This document shows positions 1 through 7,463 of a stretch of DNA of 64,000 bases, piece after piece. Source of the DNA: Dyadobacter soli (GTDB taxonomy: Bacteria; Bacteroidota; Bacteroidia; Cytophagales; Spirosomataceae). A model generated the notes under the pieces. It was not told where the DNA came from. It saw only the letters and a program-made list of their open reading frames with translations, and ran no database searches. Numbering within the stretch: the stretch's first letter is position 1; every line of letters begins with the position of its first letter. The position numbers were made by a program, and so were the translations under genes. The stretch is from contig NZ_FNAN01000025.1 in the NCBI RefSeq assembly GCF_900101885.1, positions 1 to 64,000 on the forward strand, in the 5' to 3' direction.

Positions 1-314
1 ACCAGAATTTCTGGCTGACAAATTCAGGCAATGGTGCGAGAGCAAAGGCATCGCGATCCATTACATTCAACCCGGAAAACCGATGCAAAATGGTTACGTT
101 GAAAGGCTAAACCGCACCTATCGCGAAGACGTGTTAGATGCCTATTTGTTTGAATCACTTGAACAAGTTCGTATTTTATCAGATGAATGGATGGATAATT
201 ACAATCGGCTACACCCGCATCAAGCCCTTGCAGGAATGGCACCAGCCGTGTTTGCGAAGACAATAGAAAACAAAAAAGTCTGATATCTCATTGTCCTATT
301 TTAGGTAAGGCTAC
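1..314 (+). mobile_element. Right end of an IS3-family insertion sequence (partial)
   Basis: The window opens inside an IS3-type transposase whose stop codon is at 281-283. Beyond the stop, the reverse strand of about 291-314 begins TGTAGCCTTACC, a plausible terminal inverted repeat of the TG...CA type used by IS3 elements. The left end is outside the window, so neither the paired repeat nor a target duplication can be checked. The AraC fragment that starts immediately afterwards has no N-terminal domain, which fits insertion into that gene. The exact IS boundary is inference. Confidence 0.55.
2..283 (+). CDS. IS3-family transposase OrfB, C-terminal fragment
   Basis: This is the C-terminal part of an IS3/IS150-type DDE transposase (rve integrase core). 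The frame is open from the first bases of the window and reads PEFLADKFRQWCESKGI, then a GKPMQNGYVERLNRTYRED segment that carries the final catalytic Glu of the DDE triad (the E of YVERLN). The C-terminal NRLHPHQALAG motif is typical of this family (N.RPH.aLgg). About 93 residues are visible of a protein usually near 280. The start lies outside the window, so intactness cannot be judged. Confidence 0.9.
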   Translation, partial: PEFLADKFRQWCESKGIAIHYIQPGKPMQNGYVERLNRTYREDVLDAYLFESLEQVRILSDEWMDNYNRLHPHQALAGMAPAVFAKTIENKKV

Positions 315-640
315 ACCAGCAATTGCTTTTGAACAGATACCTTCAATTGGTTAATAACCACTACATCGATAAAAGAACGGTGAAAGAATATGCCGATCTT
401 CTTTCGGTTACCGCCAATCACCTTTCGCAATCGATCAAGGAAGTTTCGGGCAAGAATGCGCTTTCGTACATCGCCGACCGTTTGTTGACCGAAGCAAAAT
501 CGCTGCTGCTGTATACGCACGTGGACATTGCCGAAATAGCCTTCCAACTTGGCTTTTCCGACCCGGCTAATTTTGGCAGTTTCTTTAAGAAGCACGTGGG
601 AATGTCCCCTCTGGCGTTCAGGAAAGGCAAGGAGAAATAA
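305..640 (+). pseudogene. AraC-family regulator, C-terminal DNA-binding fragment
   Basis: The reading frame contains a complete AraC/XylS double helix-turn-helix. The first helix pair is near DKRTVKEYADLLSVTANHLSQ and the second near DIAEIAFQLGFSDPANFGSFFKK, followed by the usual GMSPLAFR end. There is no ATG; the frame is open only back to 305 (preceded by TAG at 302-304), and the first possible start is TTG at 323. An AraC protein normally has 150-200 residues ahead of this domain, so the sensing half is missing. The likeliest cause is the adjacent IS element. A short DNA-binding-only protein from TTG 323 remains possible. Confidence 0.7.
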
Positions 641-739
641 AATTCACCATTATAACCAAGGTTTTAACCAGCGGGACGGGGTAAGAAGCTTTTTCTTTGC
701 AAGGAAGTTTATTTAATCACCACTTAAAGAAAAAAGTAA

Positions 740-1147
740 ATGGCAACCAAAATTTTTGTCAATCTTCCAGTAAGTGACCTCAACAAATCAAAAGCATTCT
801 TCGAAGGCCTTGGGTTTTCCTTTAACCCTCAATTTACGGATGAAAATGCGGCCTGTATGGTGATCAGCGATGCTATCTATGCGATGCTGCTGACCGAACC
901 GTATTTCGCGACTTTCACGGAAAAACCGATTAGCAATGCCCATGAAAAGACCGAAGTACTGATCGCCCTCGACGCAGCTTCCAGGGATGAGGTGCAGCAG
1001 ACCATTGCCAAGGCGAAGGCATTGGGCGCAACCATTTATAAAGATGCAGCGGATCATGGCTGGATGTACCAGCATAGTTTTGCAGATCTCGACGGGCATC
1101 AGTGGGAGTTTGCCTACATGGACGAGACCCAGTTTCCTGCGTCGTAA
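740..1147 (+). CDS. VOC (glyoxalase/bleomycin-resistance) superfamily protein
   Basis: This 135-residue protein has the length and pattern of a single-chain VOC-fold protein. It opens with a beta strand and helix, VNLPVSDLNKSKAFFEGLGF, typical of the PhnB/glyoxalase-like branch, and ends with DLDGHQWEFAYM, the usual D-DGH-WE closing strand that supplies a metal ligand in related enzymes. VOC proteins act as metal-dependent lyases, dioxygenases or drug-binding proteins; the substrate cannot be read from sequence. The ATG follows an A-rich stretch (AAAGAAAAAAG) that may help ribosome loading. It is convergent with the DNA-repair gene at 1173-1814 and shares a terminator with it. Confidence 0.85.
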   Translation: MATKIFVNLPVSDLNKSKAFFEGLGFSFNPQFTDENAACMVISDAIYAMLLTEPYFATFTEKPISNAHEKTEVLIALDAASRDEVQQTIAKAKALGATIYKDAADHGWMYQHSFADLDGHQWEFAYMDETQFPAS

Positions 1148-1155
1148 TGCAAAAG

Positions 1156-1192
1156 GCAATAAGCGGAGCAAATCAGGTGTTCCGCTTATTGC
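1156..1192. terminator. Bidirectional terminator of two convergent genes
   Basis: A perfect 12-bp stem, GCAATAAGCGGA at 1156-1167 and its complement at 1181-1192, encloses a 13-base loop and is followed by TTT on the + strand. The stop codon of the minus-strand gene (1173-1175) sits in the loop, and one arm encodes that gene's last residues. The hairpin thus serves both genes while being part coding. Confidence 0.75.
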
Positions 1193-1814
1193 TTTCAATT
1201 GCAATGAATTCCGGCAAATAGTTGGGAGTACAGCCTTTTGACACCTTTTCCCCTTTGAACAGTCCTGTGTTTTCGCCGATAGCCACGCATCGGCTCCGAT
1301 ACTGTTTTTCATAAACGCCGATCCAGCCGGCGGTGAGGTTCATTGCCCATTGAACTTCCGGCGCTTCTTTGCCGATATTCGCTTCGATTCTGGCCAGCAG
1401 CTCGCCCGTATCCGCGGGAGGCGTTTGCCCCATCCACCGCAGCCGCCCCTGATGGTACCAGAACACCCTTCGTTGAAGCGCCGAAGGGCTATTTTCCCAC
1501 GATTCAATGAGCGCGATGGTCTTCTTGTCTTTATGAAGCTGATTCGCCATTAACCAGTCGATCAATTGATTTCGCTCAACAAAAGGATGCGTCTGCATAC
1601 CTTGATCAAGCTCATCAATCAGCGCTTGCGAGAGGCGTTTGCTGTCCATAATCAGAATTGCCAGTTGCCTCGGCAAAAACTTTCCGGTCGACCACAGCTC
1701 GATTGCCAGCTCGTGATCTCTTTTGATATCCTTCGCCATGGTCCGCAAGTCGCCCAGCTTGGTTTGCGAATCGATCTTATTCAGGATGTTTTCGGCTTTT
1801 GAAGATAGTTTCAT
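1173..1814 (-). CDS. DNA alkylation repair protein (AlkD-like HEAT repeat family)
   Basis: This 213-residue all-helical protein resembles the DNA alkylation repair (AlkD/AlkC-type) family, which removes positively charged alkylated bases such as 3-methyladenine and 7-methylguanine. Supporting features are the N-terminal helix with LGDLRTMAKDIKRDHELAIELW, the RQLAILIMDSKRL segment, LIDWLMANQL, and the RRVFWYHQGR segment; helical pairs repeat as in HEAT-like folds. A longer frame exists upstream, but the family start matches the ATG at 1814, which opens MKLSSKAENIL. It lies next to ada, transcribed divergently, suggesting a local alkylation-damage cluster. The exact base specificity is not readable. 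Confidence 0.75.
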   Translation of the reverse strand: MKLSSKAENILNKIDSQTKLGDLRTMAKDIKRDHELAIELWSTGKFLPRQLAILIMDSKRLSQALIDELDQGMQTHPFVERNQLIDWLMANQLHKDKKTIALIESWENSPSALQRRVFWYHQGRLRWMGQTPPADTGELLARIEANIGKEAPEVQWAMNLTAGWIGVYEKQYRSRCVAIGENTGLFKGEKVSKGCTPNYLPEFIAIESNKRNT

Positions 1815-1911
1815 TACAAAATTTATTTTTACCGGGATGAAAAAAACCTGGAATGGGTATTTGTCCGACAATATAAAACAGCCCGATCAAAAATACTTGT
1901 CAATTTTCCGG

Positions 1912-1942
1912 TTGCCGGGTGGGTGTCGGCATCCTAATTTTG
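1912..1942 (+). promoter_or_regulatory. Promoter of ada (TTG -33 and TAnnTTTG -7)
   Basis: TAATTTTG at 1935-1942 matches the Bacteroidota -7 consensus exactly. A TTG at 1912-1914 lies 20 bp upstream, the usual spacing of the -33 element. Transcription would start near 1947, leaving a leader of about 20 bases before the ATG at 1967. Confidence 0.65.
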
Positions 1943-1966
1943 GCTATCAATTCAACAAACAGAACC

Positions 1967-3007
1967 ATGAATCTCTCAAAAGAAAGGATGTATCAGGCTA
2001 TTATCGAGAAGGATAGCCGATTTGAAGGTATTTTCTTCACAGTTGTAAAAACCACAGGGATATTTTGTCGCCCAACATGTACCGCCCGAAAGCCGAGAAT
2101 GGAGAATGTTGAATTTGTGTTTTCTACCAAGGAAGCATTCCAAAGAGGGTACCGGCCGTGCAAAGTTTGCAGACCGTTGGAACATTCGCATCAGACACCC
2201 GTGGCCATTCGCGAGGTTCTGGATGAATTGGTTGACGATCCGGCCCTTAAATTCAAGGATGCTGACCTGATCGCGCGCGGGCTTGAACCAAATGCGGTCA
2301 GGCGATGGTTTCTGAAAAACCATCAAATGACGTTCCATGCTTACCAACGAATGTACCGGATCAATTCCGCTTTCAAACACATTCAGCAGGGGCAGCCCGT
2401 CACCAAGGCGGCATTTGATTCCGGTTTCGATTCCCTGAGCGGTTTTGGCGATTCGTTTAAGCGTATTTTCGGATTTTCACCTGCGAAGGGCAAGGCGCAG
2501 CAGGTGATCGACCTGACCCGGCTGGAAACACCTTTGGGAACGATGTTCGCTTGCGCTACAAAGGATGGTTTGTGCCTTTTGGAGTTCACAGACAGAAAAA
2601 TGCTGGAAACCGAGTTCAGGATTCTCTCGAAGTCGCTGAATGCTATTATTGTTCAGGGGCGAAACGAGCATATTGCATTGCTGGAAAAGGAGCTTGGTGA
2701 ATATTTTGCAGGGGTTAGGAAGGCGTTTTCCGTCCCCCTCCTCACCGTAGGTTCGGACTTTCAAAACAAGGTCTGGCAGGCATTGCAGGCAGTACCATAC
2801 GGTGAGACCCGAAGCTATCAGCAGCAGGCGGCAATGATCGCCAGCCCTACTGCCGTACGGGCGATAGCCAATGCCAATGGTATGAACAAGATATCCATCC
2901 TCGTACCCTGCCATCGGGTAATCGGCTCGGATGGCAGCCTCACCGGTTATGGCGGCGGTATCTGGCGCAAGCAGTGGCTGCTCGATATGGAGCGTGCCAA
3001 CAGGTAA
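1967..3007 (+). CDS. ada: Bifunctional Ada: methylphosphotriester sensor and O6-methylguanine-DNA methyltransferase
   Basis: Ada repairs alkylated DNA by suicidal methyl transfer and, once methylated, activates its regulon. The three expected parts are in order. Residues 1-80 form the zinc domain with four Cys ligands (34, 38, 65, 68) in GIFCRPTC and RPCKVCRP. About residues 90-185 form an AraC-like helix-turn-helix. The C-terminal methyltransferase has the active-site motif VPCHRVIG, with Cys315 as acceptor. The protein is 346 residues, normal for Ada. An in-frame ATG-less extension upstream was rejected because the promoter at 1935-1942 falls inside it. The MFS gene follows after 36 bp, probably in the same transcript. 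Confidence 0.95.
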   Translation: MNLSKERMYQAIIEKDSRFEGIFFTVVKTTGIFCRPTCTARKPRMENVEFVFSTKEAFQRGYRPCKVCRPLEHSHQTPVAIREVLDELVDDPALKFKDADLIARGLEPNAVRRWFLKNHQMTFHAYQRMYRINSAFKHIQQGQPVTKAAFDSGFDSLSGFGDSFKRIFGFSPAKGKAQQVIDLTRLETPLGTMFACATKDGLCLLEFTDRKMLETEFRILSKSLNAIIVQGRNEHIALLEKELGEYFAGVRKAFSVPLLTVGSDFQNKVWQALQAVPYGETRSYQQQAAMIASPTAVRAIANANGMNKISILVPCHRVIGSDGSLTGYGGGIWRKQWLLDMERANR

Positions 3008-3043
3008 TTTCCAAACTATTTTTTAACGTCTCATACCCGTTCC

Positions 3044-4480
3044 ATGAATACTTTACATTCAAGGTGGCTGACGCTCTGTGTCATTCTCACCGCGCCGTTG
3101 CTGTATGTGATAGACATTTTCATTATCAATATGGCCTTGCCTGTCATTGAACAGAAGCTGAATGCCAGTCAAAGTGATGTCCAGCTGGTAATAGCCGGAT
3201 ACTTGCTGGGCAGTGCTTGTTTTCTCATTCCTGCCGCGAGGGCGGGAGATTTTTTAGGCAGAAAGAAAGTGTTTTTTTGGGGAATGCTGGCTTTCACGGT
3301 AACCTCGTGTTTTTGTGGCCTCGCACAAAGCCCGCTGGTGCTTAATATCGCCCGTTTCTTTCAGGGTATCAGCTCTGCGTTTATGGTAACTCAATCGCTA
3401 TCATTGATACAGGAACTGTTCCCGCAACCTGCCGAAAGGGCCAAGGCTATTGGCTGGTATGGGATGACGCTGAGCATTGCTGCAATAATCGGACAGATTC
3501 TGGGAGGTTACCTGGTGGAACTGGATTTTGCAATTGCCGGATGGCGACTGATTTTTCTCATCAACGCCCCGCTCGGCCTGGCCTCGTTGTGGGCTATCGA
3601 TAAATGGATAGGGGAGAGTCCCGGGGTATCACTTCGGAAATTCGATGTGACCGGAACGATGTTGTTAATGCTTGGAATTGGAGCGCTGATTTATACCCTC
3701 ACTGCCGGGAGGGAAGCTGGCTGGCCGTTCTGGAGTGTGGTGGCGGCAATGGCCGGGTCACTATTACTTTTTCTTTTCTTTCGATACCAGCAGTTGAAAG
3801 TCCGTCGTAATGAAGAACCCTTAATGGACGTCGGCATATTCAGGCACCGCGAATTTATGATCGGGCTAGGGGCCGTGTTGTTTCATTTTATGCTCCACAC
3901 CGCCTATTTGCTCATGATTGCGGTTTATCTTCAATCCGGAACTGGCATTTCGGCTCTGGCCTGCGGCACCTATTTCATTCCTCACGCATTGCTGTTTATG
4001 TTGTCCTCATTTGTCGCATCAAAGCTGATAGGACGTCACGGCAAATACATTCTGCTGACAGGTTTGGGAATAATCATGAGCGCTTTCATTTTACATATAC
4101 TTTTGCTGGATCACAGGGCACCATCAGCATTGGTGATAGCATTGATCGGCTTGTACGGTCTCGGGAATGGGCTTGTCCTTCCATTTCTTCTCAATATCGT
4201 GCTGGACGGACTACCAGTTTCTGATGCCGGCATTACATCCGGAATTTTCTCTACGTTTCAACAAATTGCGTCGGCGTTGGGAATCAGTATTATCGGCGGA
4301 GTTTTTTATCAAACACTAGCGGATGGTGTCTCTTTCGAGCGCTACAAGCATGCGCTCGATAATGGGTTGCTTGTCGGGTTAACCTTCGCCGCTGTTGTTT
4401 CCGGCCTGCTATTGCTGACGCCCCGGAGCAACACCAGGCCGGAAAAGAAAAGGCAAAGTCAGGCGTTGGACGTCCACTGA
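3044..4480 (+). CDS. MFS efflux transporter, DHA2-like (14 membrane segments)
   Basis: This 478-residue integral membrane protein belongs to the major facilitator superfamily. It has the cytoplasmic loop motif A (RAGDFLGRKK, residues 66-75) after the second helix. An antiporter-type motif C region (GMTLSIAAIIGQILGGYL) lies in the fifth helix. The length and helix count fit the 14-segment DHA2 proton-antiport group (EmrB/QacA type), which exports drugs or toxic metabolites. It follows ada by 36 bp with no promoter-like box between, so co-transcription is likely. A link between alkylation response and export is inference. The substrate is unknown. Confidence 0.88.
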   Translation: MNTLHSRWLTLCVILTAPLLYVIDIFIINMALPVIEQKLNASQSDVQLVIAGYLLGSACFLIPAARAGDFLGRKKVFFWGMLAFTVTSCFCGLAQSPLVLNIARFFQGISSAFMVTQSLSLIQELFPQPAERAKAIGWYGMTLSIAAIIGQILGGYLVELDFAIAGWRLIFLINAPLGLASLWAIDKWIGESPGVSLRKFDVTGTMLLMLGIGALIYTLTAGREAGWPFWSVVAAMAGSLLLFLFFRYQQLKVRRNEEPLMDVGIFRHREFMIGLGAVLFHFMLHTAYLLMIAVYLQSGTGISALACGTYFIPHALLFMLSSFVASKLIGRHGKYILLTGLGIIMSAFILHILLLDHRAPSALVIALIGLYGLGNGLVLPFLLNIVLDGLPVSDAGITSGIFSTFQQIASALGISIIGGVFYQTLADGVSFERYKHALDNGLLVGLTFAAVVSGLLLLTPRSNTRPEKKRQSQALDVH

Positions 4481-4527
4481 GGGCTGACATCACCGATGAT
4501 TACGCTGGGACGCCCGTTGAACTGCCA

Positions 4528-5070
4528 TCATACCCTATCCTTATTAACACTGTAACGAAGCGATATCAGCCCTGACGCGTAGGGCTTGCTCTCGATCAGT
4601 GTGAGATGCGTGCGGCTGTCGGACTGACTGAACAATGGGCGGCCGCTGCCAAGTAATATGGGATGTACCGACAGCCACAGTTCGTCGACCAGACCTTCGT
4701 GCATCATAGCTTCGGTGAGGGAAGCGCCGCCATACAGCCAAATGTCTTTTCCCGGTTGCTGCTTGATTTTACGGGCTTCGTCCATTGCGTTGTCCGCTAT
4801 GAGGATTGCACCGGTTTTTACTGATTTTAAAGTGTTGGAAAAAACATATTCTACCAAAGGCGGCATGCCCGGAACTGCTTCCCCGTCGTTGCCTTCTGCA
4901 AATTGTTGCGCGACCTCGTAACTTTTGCGGCCGATAAAAATGGCATCGATCCTCTGAAAGAATTCGTTCAAGCCATAATCCTGGTCGGTAAAGCACCAGT
5001 CAAATTCTCCATTCGGCCCTTCGATGTACCCATCTAATGTGATTGCCAGCCCTAATATCAATTTTCGCAT
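4528..5070 (-). CDS. Dihydrofolate reductase-like (RibD C-terminal domain) protein
   Basis: This 180-residue protein has the RibD-C/DHFR-like fold. It opens MRKLILGLAITLDGYIEG, has IDAIFIGRKSYE in the nucleotide-binding half, and LYGGASLTEAMM followed by DELWLSVHPILLGSGRPLF, a hallmark of this family. Members are small NADPH-dependent reductases of mostly unknown substrate, common in Bacteroidota next to AraC regulators. Canonical folate metabolism is unlikely, because true FolA motifs are absent. A good -7 box lies 19 bp upstream of the start. Confidence 0.88.
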   Translation of the reverse strand: MRKLILGLAITLDGYIEGPNGEFDWCFTDQDYGLNEFFQRIDAIFIGRKSYEVAQQFAEGNDGEAVPGMPPLVEYVFSNTLKSVKTGAILIADNAMDEARKIKQQPGKDIWLYGGASLTEAMMHEGLVDELWLSVHPILLGSGRPLFSQSDSRTHLTLIESKPYASGLISLRYSVNKDRV

Positions 5071-5089
5071 ATCATTATTGTTTTTCAGG

Positions 5090-5097
5090 CAAAACTA
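5090..5097 (-). promoter_or_regulatory. -7 box for the DHFR-like gene
   Basis: TAGTTTTG on the minus strand matches TAnnTTTG exactly, and its last G lies 19 bases before the ATG at 5070. The predicted leader is about 15 bases. Confidence 0.55.
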
Positions 5098-5134
5098 CAT
5101 TCCGCCGATTGACAGGAATTGTACGAAATGGACA

Positions 5135-5917
5135 TCAATATAAAATATGACTTGCCGCCACAACCTCGCCGGGAGAATGGCCCGTGTAAACTTTATAATC
5201 GCGTATGAAATGCGCCTGGTCGTAGTACCCGCTCAGGTGCGCGATTTCGGTAAGCGACACGCCCGGGTAATTTGCCAGGTATCGGAGTGAAGCATTGAAC
5301 CTGCACACACCGAGGTATTCTTTGGGAGACAGACCAACACTTTGGTGGAATCTTCGCGACAACTGACGTTGGCTGAGGCCAGTTTCGTTCGCCAGTTGCC
5401 GGACAGGTATCGAGCCTTGGGTGTGCTGCGCCTGGTTGAGGCAATAGGCCACTTGTAAATCCTGTTTCTCGGATTTCAATTGCCTGAGCAAAAAGTCCTG
5501 CATTACGGCACTTCGTCCTTCATCGTCAGGCGCGCAGGCGAGTTCATCTTCGAGCGCGGAAGTTGCGTCATGCCATAAGTCGGGAAAATTGACAGTGGTA
5601 TCCTTCAATGCATCCATGGGCACACGAATGAACGGATAGGCCATTCCGGGATGAAAGCACACGGCCAGACAGCCCGACCCTTTGCGCATCTGAACATCCA
5701 CAGGGCGGCTCAGCCTGAAACAAACGATACTACGCTTGTAAAGTGCCTGATCAATTACCGCAATAGGGGTGGTGGTATAATTTACAAACAATTCCACACA
5801 GGTATCCGGCAGCACCCGTACCTGATTCCAGTCTGCTTCCCCCTCGCATTCCATCGAGCAAATTGACTTTACGTAGTTTTGTAATTGCGGTAGGATGACG
5901 TAAGATCGAATGCGCAT
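5135..5917 (-). CDS. AraC-family transcriptional regulator with N-terminal sensing domain
   Basis: This 260-residue protein has an N-terminal domain like the DUF6597 group (LPDTCVELFVNY, GSGCLAVCFHPG) and a C-terminal AraC double helix-turn-helix. The first helix pair lies at VRQLANETGLSQRQLSRRF, the second at LTEIAHLSGYYDQAHFIRDYK, ending GHSPGEV. It probably controls the neighbouring reductase gene or the divergent oxidoreductase at 6137; the effector is unknown. The start chosen is the ATG at 5917. A longer frame to 5950 would place the -7 box at 5922-5929 inside the coding sequence. Confidence 0.85.
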   Translation of the reverse strand: MRIRSYVILPQLQNYVKSICSMECEGEADWNQVRVLPDTCVELFVNYTTTPIAVIDQALYKRSIVCFRLSRPVDVQMRKGSGCLAVCFHPGMAYPFIRVPMDALKDTTVNFPDLWHDATSALEDELACAPDDEGRSAVMQDFLLRQLKSEKQDLQVAYCLNQAQHTQGSIPVRQLANETGLSQRQLSRRFHQSVGLSPKEYLGVCRFNASLRYLANYPGVSLTEIAHLSGYYDQAHFIRDYKVYTGHSPGEVVAASHILY

Positions 5918-5921
5918 GAGG

Positions 5922-5929
5922 CAAAAATA
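5922..5929 (-). promoter_or_regulatory. -7 box abutting the AraC start codon (possible leaderless mRNA)
   Basis: TATTTTTG on the minus strand is an exact TAnnTTTG match. Only four bases separate its last G from the ATG at 5917, so transcription would begin at or next to the start codon. Confidence 0.5.
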
Positions 5930-6043
5930 TAAATCATGTTTACTCAACAACTTTTGCCGGGACTGAGCTGCCGCGGCGATAGTTGAAAATCCATGGCGCC
6001 CAACGGGTAGGGACGGAGGCCTGGGGGATATTTTAATTTTGCA

Positions 6044-6051
6044 TAAATATA
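6044..6051 (+). promoter_or_regulatory. -7 box for the NAD(P)-binding protein gene
   Basis: TAATTTTG matches TAnnTTTG exactly. It lies 37 bases before an ATG at 6089 and 85 before the preferred GTG start at 6137. Confidence 0.5.
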
Positions 6052-6136
6052 TGTATTATCTTAAAGCGCCTGATTAAGAAAATGGCGAATGCATCGCTTC
6101 TGGAATTCCGGCAGGGTTTTAACTAAACATTTTATC

Positions 6137-6796
6137 GTGAAAGTCATCATCACAGGCGCAACGGGCATGATCGGCGAAGGCGTTTTGCTCGAAAGCCTCA
6201 AACATCCGCAGGTCAGCCAAATACTGAGCGTCAGCCGCAAACCCTGCGGCATTGAGCACCCGAAACTGACCGAATACATTGTTCCCGATTTTCTGGCTTT
6301 GCAGCCAAACGACCCCAGGCTTACCGGCTACGACGCCTGCTTCTTTTGCGCGGGCGTAAGCAGCGTAGGTATGAGCGAGGAGCAGTACGAGCGGCTCACG
6401 TACGACACGACGATCGCGTTCGCACGCGCTACCGGCCCGAATCCGCAAATGACCTTTGTGTACGTAAGCGGCGGCGGCACCGATAGCAGCGAAAAAGGGC
6501 GGATGCATTGGGCCCGGGTGAAAGGCAAGACGGAAAACGATCTGATGCGGATGCCCTTTAAGCAGGCATTCGGCTTCCGGATCGGCGTGGTGCAGCCTGC
6601 TTCGGGACAGCAAAGGGTGTTGAGTTATTACAAATATTTCTCCTGGCTTATTCCGATACTCAAAGTGCTGTTACCGAGAACCATCAGCACCATGAGTCAG
6701 GTCGCTAATGCCATGATCAACGTTTCTCAAAACGGTTACCCTGAAAATGTAATTCAAATCAGTGACATCGCTATTTTATCCAAACAGAACGGATAA
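6137..6796 (+). CDS. NAD(P)-binding Rossmann-fold (NmrA/epimerase-like) protein
   Basis: The protein opens VKVIITGATGMIGEG, a classical dinucleotide-binding loop of the form GxxGxxG, and is about 219 residues long, matching short atypical SDR/NAD-dependent epimerase-like proteins. A conserved FVYVSGGGTDSS segment and the KGKTENDL lysine region fit this family, although the Tyr of a YxxxK catalytic pair is not evident. It may be a reductase or a redox-sensing protein. The GTG at 6137 is preferred because family members begin exactly at the KVIITGATG strand; an ATG at 6089 would add 16 residues without family likeness. Confidence 0.75.
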   Translation: MKVIITGATGMIGEGVLLESLKHPQVSQILSVSRKPCGIEHPKLTEYIVPDFLALQPNDPRLTGYDACFFCAGVSSVGMSEEQYERLTYDTTIAFARATGPNPQMTFVYVSGGGTDSSEKGRMHWARVKGKTENDLMRMPFKQAFGFRIGVVQPASGQQRVLSYYKYFSWLIPILKVLLPRTISTMSQVANAMINVSQNGYPENVIQISDIAILSKQNG

Positions 6797-6864
6797 GCAG
6801 GTTAGATTGAATTCGGGTTGCGGAAGGTTGGGCATAGTATTACTATATTTAAATTCAATAAGTT

Positions 6865-7422
6865 ATGACAAAGCAAGTGGTCTTTTTTCATGGTGGCGGG
6901 TCAGAAGAGGATTTCGAGGCCGACAAAAAGCTGGTCGAATCGCTGAAAGCGCATTTGGGCCCGTCTTATGCCGTTCAATATGCTTTTTTACCCGATGATG
7001 GATCACCCGACCTGGGAAGGCGCCGACAGATCAGCCAGGCCATATCGGATAGCAACGACGGCGTCATGCTCGTTGGCCACTCGTTCGGCGCTTCGATGCT
7101 GCTGGCTGTCCTTTCCGAGACGATCATCACGCGAAAGATCGCGGGGATATTCCTGATATCGACCCCATTCTGGCAGGGAAGCGAGGATTGGGTAGAAGCA
7201 TTCAAGCTACGGCCGGATTTTGCAGAAAAGATAGACCGCCGGACGCCATTATACCTGTATCATTGCCTTGACGACGAGGATGTTCCCGTTGAGCAATTCG
7301 CGATCTACAAACAACACCTTCCCTGGGCAACTTTCCGGGAAATCCCTACCGGCGGGCACCAGCTGAATGACGATCTTGGTGTGGTGGCGGCGGATGTCAA
7401 GCAGGTTGATTCAAATAAATAG
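6865..7422 (+). CDS. Small alpha/beta hydrolase (RBBP9/YdeN-like)
   Basis: This 185-residue protein has a compact alpha/beta hydrolase fold. It begins VVFFHGGGSEEDF (the oxyanion-hole region), has the nucleophile elbow GHSFGAS with Ser73, an acidic cluster HCLDDEDVPV around 133-141, and the C-terminal GGHQ with His165. Size and motif order match the RBBP9/YdeN serine hydrolases, which are small esterases of unsettled physiological substrate. It lies 68 bp after the Rossmann-fold gene on the same strand and may share its transcript. Confidence 0.82.
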   Translation: MTKQVVFFHGGGSEEDFEADKKLVESLKAHLGPSYAVQYAFLPDDGSPDLGRRRQISQAISDSNDGVMLVGHSFGASMLLAVLSETIITRKIAGIFLISTPFWQGSEDWVEAFKLRPDFAEKIDRRTPLYLYHCLDDEDVPVEQFAIYKQHLPWATFREIPTGGHQLNDDLGVVAADVKQVDSNK

Positions 7423-7439
7423 TGACGAACCCCAAACGA

Positions 7440-7457
7440 AACCGAAGTACGTCGGTT
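7440..7457. terminator. Weak hairpin between convergent genes
   Basis: AACCGA at 7440-7445 pairs with TCGGTT at 7452-7457. A further TGACGA/TCGTCA pairing outside it could extend the structure. There is no clear T run, so the terminator call is tentative. Confidence 0.3.
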
Positions 7458-7463
7458 AAGTCG

